Part shown: positions 24,815-33,943 of the stretch, in pieces | How the letters are laid out: each line of letters starts with the position of its first letter | Position numbering within the stretch: position 1 is the first letter of the stretch | NCBI RefSeq assembly: GCF_900172345.1 | Contig: NZ_FWFY01000012.1 | Location: 55,435 to 119,434 of the forward strand | Direction: 5' to 3' | Length of the DNA: 64,000 nucleotides | Source: Limimaricola soesokkakensis | Lineage (GTDB): Bacteria; Pseudomonadota; Alphaproteobacteria; Rhodobacterales; Rhodobacteraceae | The notes under the pieces: model-generated | Told to the model about the DNA's origin: nothing | What the model saw: only the letters and a program-made list of their open reading frames with translations | The model's database searches: none | Program-made: the position numbers and the translations under genes

Positions 24815-25999
24815 ATGAGCCGCTTTCTGCAAGACATCGAGACCCGCCTTTCGGAGATCCGCGAGGAGGGGCTGTGGAAGACCGAGCGCGAGATCACCTC
24901 GCCGCAGGGCGGGCGCGTCGATCTGAACGGCCGCGAAGTCATCAACCTGTGCGCCAACAATTATCTTGGCCTCGCCGATCATCCCGACCTGATCCACGCC
25001 GCCAAGGAGTCGCTCGACGGGCACGGCTATGGCATGGCCTCGGTGCGCTTCATCTGCGGCACGCAGGATCTGCACCGCAAGCTGGAGAAGCGCCTCGCCT
25101 CCTATCTCGGCCATGACGACACGATCCTCTTCGCCGCCTGCTTTGACGCCAATGGCGCGCTGTTCGAGCCGCTCCTGGGTCCCGAGGACGCGGTGATCTC
25201 CGACGCGCTGAACCATGCCTCGATCATCGACGGCATTCGCCTCTGCAAGGCCAAGCGCTACCGCTTCGCCAATTCCGACATGGAGGACCTCGAGGCCAAG
25301 CTTCGGGAGGCCCGCGAAGCCGGGGCGCGCCACGTGATGATCGCCACCGACGGCGTGTTCTCTATGGACGGCTATCTCGCGAAGCTCGACGAGATCCGGG
25401 CGCTTGCGGACCGCTACGACGCGCTGCTGATGGTCGATGACTGCCACGCCACCGGCTTCATGGGGCCCAAGGGTGCCGGTACGCCCGCGCATTTCGGGGT
25501 GAAGGCGGACCTGCTGACCGGGACGCTGGGCAAGGCGCTCGGCGGCGCGATCGGCGGTTATATCGCCGGGCCGCAGCCGGTGATCGACCTGCTGCGCCAG
25601 AGGGCGAGGCCCTATCTGTTTTCCAACGCGCTGCCGCCGATGGTCTGCGCCGCGGGGCTCGAGGCGCTGCACCTGATCGAGCAGAGCGACGATCTGCGCG
25701 CGAAGCTGTTCGAGAACGCCGCATACTGGCGCAAGGGTCTGACCGATCTGGGCTTCGAGATCCTGCCGGGCGAGCATCCGATCATCCCGGTCATGCTGCA
25801 CGACGCCAAGCTCGCGCAGAAGATGGCCGCGCGCCTCGACGAGCTGGGCGTCTATGTCTCGGCCTTCTTCTTCCCGGTCGTGCCCAAGGGCAAGGCCCGG
25901 ATCCGCACCCAGATGAACGCCGCGCTCACCCGCGAGGATCTCGACGCGGCGCTCGCGGCCTTCGCGCAGGCGGGCCGCGAGCTGGGCGTGATCGGATGA
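24815..25999 (+). CDS. kbl: Glycine C-acetyltransferase (2-amino-3-ketobutyrate CoA ligase)
   Basis: 394 aa from the ATG at 24815, six bases after GAAAGGAG. A PLP alpha-oxoamine synthase that cleaves 2-amino-3-ketobutyrate with CoA into glycine and acetyl-CoA. Visible are [12 protein letters not shown], the [12 protein letters not shown]sp/His pair and the PLP lysine in [14 protein letters not shown]. The stop overlaps tdh (ATGA), giving the two-step threonine breakdown operon. Confidence 0.95.
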   Translation: MSRFLQDIETRLSEIREEGLWKTEREITSPQGGRVDLNGREVINLCANNYLGLADHPDLIHAAKESLDGHGYGMASVRFICGTQDLHRKLEKRLASYLGHDDTILFAACFDANGALFEPLLGPEDAVISDALNHASIIDGIRLCKAKRYRFANSDMEDLEAKLREAREAGARHVMIATDGVFSMDGYLAKLDEIRALADRYDALLMVDDCHATGFMGPKGAGTPAHFGVKADLLTGTLGKALGGAIGGYIAGPQPVIDLLRQRARPYLFSNALPPMVCAAGLEALHLIEQSDDLRAKLFENAAYWRKGLTDLGFEILPGEHPIIPVMLHDAKLAQKMAARLDELGVYVSAFFFPVVPKGKARIRTQMNAALTREDLDAALAAFAQAGRELGVIG

Positions 26000-27048
26000 G
26001 CCGCCCCAACGGCATGACCGCGCTGGTCAAGGCGAAGGCCGAGCCGGGGCTGTGGCGCCAGACCGTGCCGGTGCCCGAGATCGGTCCCGACGACGTGCTG
26101 ATCCGGATCAACAAGACCGGCATCTGCGGCACCGACGTGCATATCTGGAACTGGGACGAGTGGGCGCAGCATACCGTGCCGGTACCGCTGGTGACCGGGC
26201 ACGAATTCGCGGGCGAGATCGTCGAGCTGGGCCGAAACGTCACCGATCTGGAGATTGGCCAGCGCTGCTCGGGCGAGGGGCACCTGATCGGCAAGCATTC
26301 GCGCCAGAGCCGGTCCGGCAAGTTCCACCTCGACCCCGAAACCCGCGGCATCGGCGTCAACGAGCAGGGCGCCTTCGCCGAGTACCTGCGGCTGCCGGCC
26401 TTCAACGTGGTGCCGCTTCCCGATGCCATCGACGACGAGATCGGCGCGATCCTCGATCCCTTGGGCAACGCCGTGCACACCGCGCTCTCCTTCGATCTGG
26501 TGGGCGAGGACGTGCTGATCACCGGCGCCGGGCCGATCGGCATCATGGCGGCGGCGGTGGCGCGGCATGTCGGCGCGCGCCACGTGGTGATCACCGACAT
26601 CAACCCCGAGCGCCTCGCGCTGGCCGCGCAGGTGGCCGATGTGGTGCCGGTCAACGTGGCCGAGGAGGATCTGGCCGAGGTCGTCCCGCGACTCGGGATG
26701 AAGCAGGGATTCGACATCGGGCTCGAGATGTCGGGCAACCAGCGCGCGCTCGATCAGATGGTCGAGCGTCTGGTGATGGGCGGACGCATCGCCATGCTCG
26801 GCATCCCGCCGGGCAAGAGCCCGGTCGACTGGTCGCGCATCGTGTTCAAGGCGATCACCATCAAGGGCGTCTATGGCCGCGAGATCTTCGAGACCTGGTA
26901 CAAGATGATCGCGATGCTGGAAAACGGGCTCGACGTGCGCGGCGTCATCACCCACCGGATGGGGATCGATGACTACGTCGCGGGCTTCGACGCGATGCGC
27001 TCGGGCTCATCGGGCAAGGTGGTGCTGGACTGGACCGGCGGGCGCTGA
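25996..27048 (+). CDS. tdh: L-threonine 3-dehydrogenase lacking structural zinc cysteines
   Basis: 350 aa medium-chain dehydrogenase. It oxidises L-threonine to 2-amino-3-ketobutyrate with NAD+, which Kbl then cleaves. The catalytic zinc ligands Cys44 (TGICGTD), His69 and Glu70 (TGHEFAGE) and the Rossmann GAGPIG (about 177) are present. The structural zinc lobe is not: the four cysteines of the usual C-x2-C-x2-C-x7-C are Gly99, Ser102, Ser105 and Asp113 in [19 protein letters not shown]. The remaining length is full. The start overlaps kbl by four bases. Confidence 0.93.
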   Translation: MSRPNGMTALVKAKAEPGLWRQTVPVPEIGPDDVLIRINKTGICGTDVHIWNWDEWAQHTVPVPLVTGHEFAGEIVELGRNVTDLEIGQRCSGEGHLIGKHSRQSRSGKFHLDPETRGIGVNEQGAFAEYLRLPAFNVVPLPDAIDDEIGAILDPLGNAVHTALSFDLVGEDVLITGAGPIGIMAAAVARHVGARHVVITDINPERLALAAQVADVVPVNVAEEDLAEVVPRLGMKQGFDIGLEMSGNQRALDQMVERLVMGGRIAMLGIPPGKSPVDWSRIVFKAITIKGVYGREIFETWYKMIAMLENGLDVRGVITHRMGIDDYVAGFDAMRSGSSGKVVLDWTGGR

Positions 27049-27205
27049 TCGGCGCATGCAGTGGCTGCATGGCGGGGTTACGGCGAAGCGGGGTGGTGCT
27101 CGGCCGTTAACGCTACCAATTAGGGGTCAACGAGGCGGCGATGGGCGCCGCATCGATCAGGCCCGAGACAAGGGCCACACGGACCCGAAGATCAAGGATA
27201 CTGAC

Positions 27206-27424
27206 ATGAGCTACGCCACCGTCGACCAGCGCACCACCTTCAACACCGAAACCAACGGCCTCACCGCGATCACCGCCCGCGTCAAGGCCGCCATCGAGCG
27301 CAACCGCGTCTACCGCCAGACCCAGCGCGAGCTGAGCCTGCTGACCGACCGCGACCTCGCCGATCTCGGCATTGCCCGCGGCATGATCAACCAGATTGCC
27401 CGCGACGCGGCCCGCGCCACCTGA
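27206..27424 (+). CDS. DUF1127 small protein
   Basis: 72 aa from the ATG at 27206. After a Thr-rich start, the C-terminal half holds the arginine-rich DUF1127 motif: YRQTQRELSLLTDRDLADLG followed by an IARGMINQIARDAA helix. DUF1127 proteins of Rhodobacter and Agrobacterium bind RNA and influence sRNA maturation, phosphate and carbon metabolism and stress responses. It has its own upstream region (157 bp after tdh) and a strong terminator. Two paralogues lie at 30911-31198 and 48029-48229. Confidence 0.88.
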   Translation: MSYATVDQRTTFNTETNGLTAITARVKAAIERNRVYRQTQRELSLLTDRDLADLGIARGMINQIARDAARAT

Positions 27425-27463
27425 TCGCGACCCATCCATCCGCCCCCCTGACAGTGGGCAGAT

Positions 27464-27499
27464 CGAAACGGCGGTCCCCTCGCGGGGGCCGCCGTTTCG
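27464..27499 (+). terminator. Long hairpin after the DUF1127 gene
   Basis: A 16-bp stem: CGAAACGGCGG (27464-27474) pairs with CCGCCGTTTCG (27489-27499), continued inward by T-G and four C-G pairs to a TCGC loop. It starts 40 bases after the stop at 27424. Confidence 0.8.
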
Positions 27500-27582
27500 C
27501 GTTTGCGCCCCGATGAGACCCTGTTCGTGATAGGCTGGGCCATGTTCCGCGCCCGCCGCGGGACCACCTTGTGGGAGGATTT

Positions 27583-28059
27583 ATGATGAAGCGGCTTTTA
27601 TCGATCATGGGTCTCGCGGCCCTAGTGACCGCATCCGGCGCGATGGCCGAGACGGTGATGGTCAAGGGCACCGGCATGGGCAGTTCGGACAGCATGCAGA
27701 TGCCGGTCAGCGACGGCCTCGTGGTAGTGCACAACCGGACCAGCTATGACGGCTTCGAGACGGAGGATCCCGAGAGCCCCTTCGCCAGCCTGTCCGGCTC
27801 CTGCTTCGGCGCCACGCTGGTCGAAGCCGGCGCGGTGAGCGGCAGCGGCAATTGCCACTACACCGATGCGGATGGTGATCAGGCCGTCATGGCGTGGACC
27901 GCCACGGGGATGAGCGAGGATGGGCGCGTCTCGGGCGACTGGAGCGTCGTGGGCGGCACCGGCAAATGGGCCGAGGCCAGCGGCGGCGGCACCTTCGACG
28001 CTGGCGGCGAAGGCGCGGATTACACAAACATGGTCACGGGCGAAGTCGAGATGCCCTGA
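27583..28059 (+). CDS. Secreted hypothetical protein
   Basis: 158 aa from the ATG at 27583 behind GGGAGGA; a GTG at 27571 would overlap that ribosome site. The signal peptide is about 1-23 (MMKRLLSIMGLAALVTASGAMA). The mature protein is beta-rich and Gly/Ser-rich, with CFGATLVEAG, CHYTDADGDQAVMAW and VVGGTGKWAEASGGGTF, which is reminiscent of allene-oxide-cyclase/dirigent-like barrels, but I do not claim that. Two cysteines could pair. No function is known. Confidence 0.6.
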   Translation: MMKRLLSIMGLAALVTASGAMAETVMVKGTGMGSSDSMQMPVSDGLVVVHNRTSYDGFETEDPESPFASLSGSCFGATLVEAGAVSGSGNCHYTDADGDQAVMAWTATGMSEDGRVSGDWSVVGGTGKWAEASGGGTFDAGGEGADYTNMVTGEVEMP

Positions 28060-28198
28060 CCCGGCGTGGGGCGTTCCGCATCAGTTGATGGCGCGTGTTG
28101 TGGACATCACGGCGGGACGCTCCATATATGGTATGAGGGGGCGTTGGTCTCCGCAGCATCTCCCCCTCTTCCTCCGCACTGCGGTATTGGAGGTCTGG

Positions 28199-28510
28199 AT
28201 GTTCAAACGGCTCGTGACCACCGCGCTCCTGTTCGGCATGGCAGCCACCGCGCCGCCCGCGGCGGCAATGGGCTGTGCCCCGCGCGATCACATCGTGGAG
28301 CGGCTCAAGGATCGCTATTCCGAGACGCTCACCGCCGCCGGTCTCGAAACCACGAGCGAGACGCGGCAGCGGATGCTCGAGATCTGGTCGAACCCCGAAA
28401 ACGGCAGCTACACCGTGCTTCTGACCGACCCAACGGGGGTCAGCTGCATCGTCGGCTACGGCTCCGAGTTCCACACCATCGCGGCGCCGCCCGAGGGCGA
28501 GCTGGGCTGA
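28199..28510 (+). CDS. Small secreted hypothetical protein
   Basis: 103 aa from the ATG at 28199, five bases after TTGGAGG. It has a signal peptide (about 1-22, MFKRLVTTALLFGMAATAPPAAA) and a mature part with two cysteines (GCAPRD, SCIVGYG), helical RLKDRYSETLTAAGLETTSE and a beta-rich end NGSYTVLLTDPTGVSCIVG. I do not recognise the family. It follows another secreted protein gene by 139 bp and may have its own promoter (TATATG-like words near 28125). Confidence 0.65.
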   Translation: MFKRLVTTALLFGMAATAPPAAAMGCAPRDHIVERLKDRYSETLTAAGLETTSETRQRMLEIWSNPENGSYTVLLTDPTGVSCIVGYGSEFHTIAAPPEGELG

Positions 28511-28529
28511 GCGCCGATCCCTTTCGGGA

Positions 28530-29204
28530 TCAGCCGGTCGGCATGATGAACATCTCGCGCAGATCGGCGGTCTCGGACTGCTCGAGCGCGAAGACCACCG
28601 CCCGGGCGATGTCCTCGGGGCGGATCTTGCCGGGCTTGGGCTCGGAGAAGAACGGCGTGTCGACCATGCCGGGCGCGATCACCGTGCAGCGGCCGCCCCA
28701 TTCGCGCATCTCCTCGCTCATGTTGCCCGCATAGCCATGCACGAACCACTTGGTCGCGCCGTAGATCGAACCCGCGATATGCCGCTTGCCCGCCGCCGAG
28801 CCGGTCAGCACCAGATGTCCCTTGCGCCGCTTCAGCTCGGGCAGCGCCACCCGTGCGGTATAGAGCAGCGCCATGATGTTGAGATCGATCATCCGGCGCC
28901 ATTCCTCGGGATCTCCCGCCTCGGTGCCGGGCGTGTCGAGGCCGGTACCCGCATTGGCGAAGGCGGCGTCGAGCCCGCCCTTCGCGGCGACCAGCTTGGC
29001 CACTGCCGCCTCCTGCGCGCCCAGATCGGTGGCGTCGCCCGGAAGCGCGAGCGCGCGGTCGCCCAACTCCTCGGCCAAGGCCGCGAGCTTGTCCTCGCTG
29101 CGCGCCATCAGCCCGACATGCCAGCCCGCCGCCACGGCGGCGCGGGCGGTGGCGGCCCCGATGCCGGAGGACGCACCGGTAATGAAAAGGATGCGATCGG
29201 CCAT
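28530..29204 (-). CDS. Short-chain dehydrogenase/reductase, NADP-dependent
   Basis: 224 aa from the ATG at 29204 behind GGGGAG; the frame upstream has no ribosome site. A classical SDR: TGASSGIG (8-15), the NAG motif in AFANAGTGLD, LNIMALLYTAR, the catalytic Ser in LTGSAAGKR and YGATK for the Tyr-Lys pair, then APGMVDTPFF. It resembles the YdfG/serine 3-dehydrogenase-like group (NADP+-dependent oxidation of 3-hydroxy acids or serine), but the substrate is not certain. It is convergent with the small secreted protein gene. Confidence 0.87.
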   Translation of the reverse strand: MADRILFITGASSGIGAATARAAVAAGWHVGLMARSEDKLAALAEELGDRALALPGDATDLGAQEAAVAKLVAAKGGLDAAFANAGTGLDTPGTEAGDPEEWRRMIDLNIMALLYTARVALPELKRRKGHLVLTGSAAGKRHIAGSIYGATKWFVHGYAGNMSEEMREWGGRCTVIAPGMVDTPFFSEPKPGKIRPEDIARAVVFALEQSETADLREMFIMPTG

Positions 29205-29476
29205 GTGGTTCTCCCCTGTTGCGTAGGCAGCAAAGGGTGTGGCCGGAGCGGCGCGAGGCAAGCGCCATTCTGCGTGGGGTGCGGGGATCCGGATACCGAA
29301 GCGTTTCGCCTGCGGTTGCACAGGCGCTCCTGCCGCACCAGCCGCCATGCGGCGCTCTTCAGCTTCGAGCGGAACGGGACCAGCGCGCGGCATTGTCCAT
29401 CCGCGCCCCCAGGTCGCCTTGGGGCGAGCAGGGGCTTCAGACCCTCAGATTGGGTGAGAGCTGCGACGTGCCTCGA

Positions 29477-29845
29477 TCAGCTCGCCTGGGCCCAGTCCAG
29501 CAGCAGCGCGAGATCGTCGTCAAGATCGGGGGCGCTGAGATAGAGCTGCGTTACCTGTGCCTCGGCGGCGGCGGCGAAGCGCGCGCGGCGCGGCTGCGGC
29601 AGGCAACGGAGCAGATCGGCCGAAACCGCATCGCCGCGGTGGTGGGCATGGCTCAGTAGATCGGCGACGGCGCGGAGCAGGTCGGCATCGCGGCATTCGG
29701 AGATGTCCGAATCATCCAGCGCGCCGATCAGCGCCCTGCGACGCGCGATCCCCGCTTCGCCCACGGTCTGCATCTGCACAATTTCATACCATTCGGCGAG
29801 ATCGCGGTGGCGAAAATAGACGAGCGATGTTTGCGGCTGGATCAT
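29477..29845 (-). CDS. Hypothetical helical protein
   Basis: 122 aa from the ATG at 29845 (MIQPQTSLVYFRHRDLAEWY); an in-frame ATG at 29923 is also open but has no better signal. Mostly helical and soluble, rich in Ala, Asp and Leu (DADLLRAVADLLSHAHH, DLDDDLALLLDWAQAS). No signal peptide, no cysteine and no recognised domain. The ribosome site is weak, so the gene call itself is moderate. Confidence 0.5.
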   Translation of the reverse strand: MIQPQTSLVYFRHRDLAEWYEIVQMQTVGEAGIARRRALIGALDDSDISECRDADLLRAVADLLSHAHHRGDAVSADLLRCLPQPRRARFAAAAEAQVTQLYLSAPDLDDDLALLLDWAQAS

Positions 29846-30166
29846 GGTCTGCTCGTGTCCTCGTTTGGATCCGCCGGAAGGGGAGGCACATGCTCCGGGA
29901 CTAACGTCCTTGGCTCGCAGCATCGCCCGACGGATCGCCTTATAATACCTACCATATTTAGCTGTTCCTGCTACGTGCGAAACCTAACCGGTGTGATAGG
30001 TGCCGCCCCATTCGGTAGAGCAGGTCGCCTCTTTCGAGCCGTCTTTGTTCCTCCTAGGGGAGATTGCAATTGGGAAACACACGTAAAACGTGTATTTGGT
30101 TGTGTTAGGATCGTAACTTGCTACTTCGTTCGGCCTAGCCTTTGCTAGAACTCAACCGGAGAGTGT
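29846..30166. promoter_or_regulatory. AT-richer divergent region before the LuxR-family gene
   Basis: 321 bp, distinctly lower in GC than its flanks, with TATAATACC (about 29941) and a symmetrical operator-like sequence at 30079-30093. It separates the hypothetical gene at 29477-29845 from the LuxR-family gene at 30167 and should hold promoters for both. No open frame with a ribosome site is seen. Confidence 0.5.
30079..30093. promoter_or_regulatory. Inverted repeat, candidate LuxR-type operator
   Basis: ACACGT-AAA-ACGTGT, perfect 6-bp arms around a 3-bp spacer, 74 bases before the start of the LuxR-family gene. Lux-box-like symmetry and position suggest autoregulation, but the sequence differs from the Vibrio lux box and the link is an inference. 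Confidence 0.4.
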
Positions 30167-30832
30167 ATGTCCGGTAGCGTACCGATTTTACCCTTTCGGA
30201 GGGCTTTTTTGCCAATGACGATGCTGTTGCACAGCTATGCCCCGCACGACTTCTTCGAACTTGCCCAGCTGGCCCCGGCGGGGTTCTCGGCGGTGCTCCG
30301 GGTCAGCCGCGGCCGGGCCACCCATGTCGAGAACTGCCTGCGCCCGGAATGGCGCGATACCTACGAGCGCAAATCCTATTTCCTGCGCGATCCGGCGATC
30401 GGCTGGGCCCTGGGTCATGACGGGGTGGTGCACTGGGCCGATCTGGTGAGCCGCGACCATAGCGGCGTCATCGCGGATGCCCGGGCGCATGGTCTCGTAC
30501 ATGGCATGACCGTGGCGACCGGAAACGCCGAGACGCGCTCGTTCTGCGGGCTGGCCCGGCACGACCGCCCCTTCACGGATGCCGAGGGGCAGCGCGCGCT
30601 CGAGGTGATCATGCGGTTGCATGACGGCCCCCCGGGTACGGTCAGCCTCACCGATGCGCAGCGCGAGGCGTTGCGGCTCATGGCCGAGGGCGAGCGTCAC
30701 ACGCGGGCGGCGGCGATCATCGGGATCAGCGAGAGCGCCTTGAAGGCGCGGCTGAAATCGGCCCGGCTGTCGCTGGGCGCGCGCACCACCGCCGAGGCGG
30801 TGCATGCGGCGCAGATGCGCGGGCTTATCTGA
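30167..30832 (+). CDS. LuxR-family regulator with autoinducer-binding domain (solo)
   Basis: 221 aa from the ATG at 30167, after CCGGAGAG; a shorter start at 30215 is possible. Residues about 20-150 form an autoinducer-binding-like domain with the pattern EWRDTYERKSYFLRDPAIGW (Tyr, Asp-Pro, Trp) and VVHWADL. Residues about 160-221 are the LuxR HTH, with SLTDAQREALRLMAEGERHT, then SESALKARLKSAR and ARTTAEAVHAA. No luxI-type synthase is in the window, so it is a solo that may sense AHLs made elsewhere or a non-AHL ligand. Confidence 0.85.
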   Translation: MSGSVPILPFRRAFLPMTMLLHSYAPHDFFELAQLAPAGFSAVLRVSRGRATHVENCLRPEWRDTYERKSYFLRDPAIGWALGHDGVVHWADLVSRDHSGVIADARAHGLVHGMTVATGNAETRSFCGLARHDRPFTDAEGQRALEVIMRLHDGPPGTVSLTDAQREALRLMAEGERHTRAAAIIGISESALKARLKSARLSLGARTTAEAVHAAQMRGLI

Positions 30833-30910
30833 ACGGGCCGGATGTCGCCCGGGAATCAAGCGGCGCCCGCGAACGGGTCGCGAGCGCCGGTATCAGGTCG
30901 GGCCTTGATC

Positions 30911-31198
30911 TCAGTGGCGCAGCGCGGCCGAGGTCAGGAGGCCCAGCGGCGAGGTCCGGGGCATGATCGGTTCGGCGGGGCGCGGCGTGAAGGGCGCCTC
31001 GAAACGGGCGATGCGGCGGATGTCGCGGATCTCCCGGCTCGAAATCCCGAGATGCGCGAGATCCTCGTCCGAGAGCAGCGCAAGGTCGCAGACCGTCTGC
31101 CTCCGGGCGAACCAGCCGCGCAGCGCGGTGCGCAGGCGCGCGACGAAACCGGCGGGCGCGGCAGTGAGAACGGGGGTGGCGGTGACGGTGGCGGACAC
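30911..31198 (-). CDS. DUF1127 protein
   Basis: 95 aa using the GTG at 31198, eight bases after AAAGGA; an ATG at 31300 gives a 129-aa form but has no ribosome site. The DUF1127 core is at about 25-65: ALRGWFARRQTVCDLALLSDEDLAHLG then ISSREIRDIRRI. It carries a Pro- and Ala-rich tail not seen in the other two copies of this window. An RNA-binding or stress role is the family expectation. Convergent with the LuxR-family gene. Confidence 0.75.
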   Translation of the reverse strand: MSATVTATPVLTAAPAGFVARLRTALRGWFARRQTVCDLALLSDEDLAHLGISSREIRDIRRIARFEAPFTPRPAEPIMPRTSPLGLLTSAALRH

Positions 31199-31341
31199 GG
31201 GCGTGATCCTTTGCGAAATCAGGTGGCTGGAGCCGGGCACATAGTCCCGTGCGATCGCCCTGTCACGGGATTCGCCCTGCCGATTGAACAGGGCTGTCAT
31301 GCAGCCCGCTCATGCCCTCTCGGCCCCGGTGTGGACGCCCC

Positions 31342-31920
31342 TCAGAAGGTGTTCAGCGCCGCGCCCACGAAGATCTCCCGCGCATCGAAGCCATAGCCCA
31401 TCCGCAGCCGCCAGTCCGACCGCCCGAGCCGCTTGCTCGCCACCAGGCTCTGTTCGGCATAGCCGGTGTCGTCGCCGGTCAACACCAGCGCCAAGCCGAG
31501 GCCGCTCGACTGGTGGGTGGCCTCGAGCATCGAGAAATAGGACCAGTCGATGCTGTTGATCTCGCCGATCGCGAAGACGCCGCCCCAGCCGGTGGAGGTG
31601 TAGCTTTCGGCCACCAGCTTGGCGCCGATCGAGGCACCGTCGTCGAAGCGCAGCGTTGGGCCGAGGCGCAGCGTCACCGGGCGGCCCCAAGGCGTCACCT
31701 GCCGCGATCCGGTAAGCGAGAAGGCTACCGCGCCCCCATCGGTATAGCGCGACCAGAGAGCCCCGGCCGAGACGCCGCTCCGCTCGAAGCTCACCACTGC
31801 GGTGCTGTCCTTGGGGCCAAGGTCGAACTGCAGGTATTCGCCGTCGGCGTGGGCCGCGAAGGGAGCCAGGCCACAGCCGAGCAGCAAAGAGAGGGCGGTG
31901 CGGCGGAGGGTGCGAAGCAT
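31342..31920 (-). CDS. Outer-membrane beta-barrel-like exported protein
   Basis: 192 aa with a clear signal peptide (about 1-26, ending AAHADGEYLQF). The rest is made of alternating amphipathic beta strands with Gly/Ser turns and ends in an aromatic residue (VGAALNTF), the C-terminal mark of outer-membrane barrels. It lies 43 bases after the GT2 synthase gene on the same strand, so it likely belongs to that polysaccharide operon, possibly as an export or sensing component. No specific family is recognised. Confidence 0.65.
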   Translation of the reverse strand: MLRTLRRTALSLLLGCGLAPFAAHADGEYLQFDLGPKDSTAVVSFERSGVSAGALWSRYTDGGAVAFSLTGSRQVTPWGRPVTLRLGPTLRFDDGASIGAKLVAESYTSTGWGGVFAIGEINSIDWSYFSMLEATHQSSGLGLALVLTGDDTGYAEQSLVASKRLGRSDWRLRMGYGFDAREIFVGAALNTF

Positions 31921-31963
31921 GGGGTTTCCTTGGGTCTGGGGGAGTGGCGGTCTGCGGAAGGGT

Positions 31964-33943
31964 CTAATCCCGGCTGCTGAAGCTCAGCCGCCGCGCGATG
32001 TCGCCGATGAGCCGGCCGATCCTGACATCGACCACGCCCGGCGCGGCGCCCTCGGTGTAGAACCGGCGCAGCAGCGCGGTGTGCACCTCGTCCTCGGGCC
32101 ACAGATGCAGCCTTGCGCCGTCGGGCGTGGCGGCGATCACCGTGGCACGCATGTCGCCGACCCCGGGGATGCGCAGCACGCCGCGCGTGCCGGGCGTGTA
32201 TACGGTACCGCGGATTCGCGCCGTGTCGCGGGTGAGCGAGGCGAGCCAGAGCCGCTGCGGACGCTCGCCCGCCGCGAAGATCACCCGCTCGGGCCGGTCC
32301 GCGACATGGCGCTCGTGGCGCGGCAGCTCGATGCAGGCGATCACCGTCAGCGCCAGCACGAAGATGTTGTAGATGGTCCAGAACAGCACCACCCGCATGC
32401 CATCGCCGGCCTCGGCCCGGTTCAGCCCGTCGAAGGCGCTGCCGAGCATCAGCCCGACCAGAGTCAACACAAGCAGCACGAGGAACGGCATCATCAGCCG
32501 CCATTGCACCACGATGCGGCTGCGGTCGCCGCCCTTGGCGGTGACCTTGAACTTGTGCCCCTTGGGGCGCAGCAGCCCATGCAGCGCGGCGCGGGTGATC
32601 GGGATCGCGCCGACGATCTGGCTCACGTCGTGCAGCACCGGCACGACCGTCCCGCGCGACAGGATGTTCAGCACCCCGAGCGACCAGACGTAGTAGACCC
32701 CGAAATAGGACAGGACCTCGGCCACCTCCGCATCGACGACGATCACGCCGAAATACCAGTAGAGCAGCGGAAAGCTGAGCCCGGCGATGCGGAACGGAAA
32801 GCTGCCGATCCAGTAGAGCATGGTGTCGATCACGCTCCAGCGGTCGCGCAGCCGCAGCCCGTTGCGCGAAAAGGGCCCGAGCCGGCCGCGCGCGATCTGC
32901 ATCAGCCCGAGACACCAGCGGGCGCGCTGGGTGATGTATTCGCCCACCCCCTCCGGCGCGAGCCCCTCGGTCAGCGGCTCGTTCAGATAGACGGTGCGGA
33001 TGCCGCGCTCCTGCAGCGTCAGGCTGAGCAGGTAGTCCTCGGTGATGCTGTCGGTCGGAAAGCCGCCGATCTCGCGCAGCGCGCTCCAGCGCATCACCGA
33101 GGAGGTGCCGCAGCAGATCGCGATGCCCCAAGCGTCGCGCGAGGATTGCACGTGATCGAAGAAGAAGCGCTGCTCGTCAGGATAGGAACGCGCGAGGCCG
33201 AGATTGTGCTGGATCGGGTCGGCGTTGAAGAAGTGCTGCGGCGTCTGCACCAGCCCGACCGTAGGGTCGTGGAACAGCGCCACGGCGCGGCGCAGGAAGT
33301 TGCGATGCGGTACGAAATCGGCGTCGAGGATCGCCACGAAGTCCGGCGGCCGGTCTTCCTTGGCGAGCAGGTCGAGCGCGTGGTTGATGTTGCCGGCCTT
33401 GGCATGGGCATTGTCGGGGCGGGTGACGTGCCGCACCCCATGCGCGGCGCAGAACGCCCGGAGCCAGTCGCGCTTGCCATCGTCGAGCACCATCACCTCG
33501 GCATCGGGCCAGTCGACCGAAAGCGCGCCGACGATCGAGCGTTCGAGGATCTCGCGATCCTCGTTGTAGGTGGCGATCATCAGCGCCACCTTGGGCGCGC
33601 GGCGGCCCCACCACGTGGCATTGGCGGTGGCCTCGCGGTGCCGGTCGAGGCGCCGCGACAGCATCACGGCGGCGTTGACCGAGCCGAGCATGGCGATGAC
33701 CTCGAGCAGGTAGAGCGTAAGGCTGGCCGCGAAATCGAGGTCGAGGCCGACCGGGGCCAGCGTCGCCGCGCCGCGCCACCAGATATAGCGCAGCGCCAGC
33801 GCGATCATGGCCCCGAGCATCAGCGACCGATGCCATGTGCGCCGCGGATCGACCCAGAAGGGCAGCAGCAGCACCATCCCGTAGCTCAACAGCATCAGCG
33901 CCAGGCTCGACTGCGCCTCGCTCAGCCAGGCATGCGGCGCCAT
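31964..33943 (-). CDS. GT2 processive beta-glycan synthase, BgsA-like
   Basis: 659 aa from the ATG at 33943, which overlaps the upstream stop (ATGA). Membrane helices precede and follow a cytosolic GT2 domain. The processive synthase motifs are VLDDGKR (Asp154/155), LDADF (207-209), TEDY (301-303) and QRARW (339-343), with the CCGTSSVMR loop at 278-285. The C-terminal cytosolic part (about 540-650) has no clear PilZ RxxxR plus D/NxSxxG. Cellulose synthase is one possibility, but the pairing with a HlyD-like gene upstream matches bgsBA, the c-di-GMP-activated mixed-linkage beta-glucan synthase of Sinorhizobium. That is an inference from order and architecture. No bcsB, bcsC or bcsZ is present. 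Confidence 0.8.
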   Translation of the reverse strand: MAPHAWLSEAQSSLALMLLSYGMVLLLPFWVDPRRTWHRSLMLGAMIALALRYIWWRGAATLAPVGLDLDFAASLTLYLLEVIAMLGSVNAAVMLSRRLDRHREATANATWWGRRAPKVALMIATYNEDREILERSIVGALSVDWPDAEVMVLDDGKRDWLRAFCAAHGVRHVTRPDNAHAKAGNINHALDLLAKEDRPPDFVAILDADFVPHRNFLRRAVALFHDPTVGLVQTPQHFFNADPIQHNLGLARSYPDEQRFFFDHVQSSRDAWGIAICCGTSSVMRWSALREIGGFPTDSITEDYLLSLTLQERGIRTVYLNEPLTEGLAPEGVGEYITQRARWCLGLMQIARGRLGPFSRNGLRLRDRWSVIDTMLYWIGSFPFRIAGLSFPLLYWYFGVIVVDAEVAEVLSYFGVYYVWSLGVLNILSRGTVVPVLHDVSQIVGAIPITRAALHGLLRPKGHKFKVTAKGGDRSRIVVQWRLMMPFLVLLVLTLVGLMLGSAFDGLNRAEAGDGMRVVLFWTIYNIFVLALTVIACIELPRHERHVADRPERVIFAAGERPQRLWLASLTRDTARIRGTVYTPGTRGVLRIPGVGDMRATVIAATPDGARLHLWPEDEVHTALLRRFYTEGAAPGVVDVRIGRLIGDIARRLSFSSRD

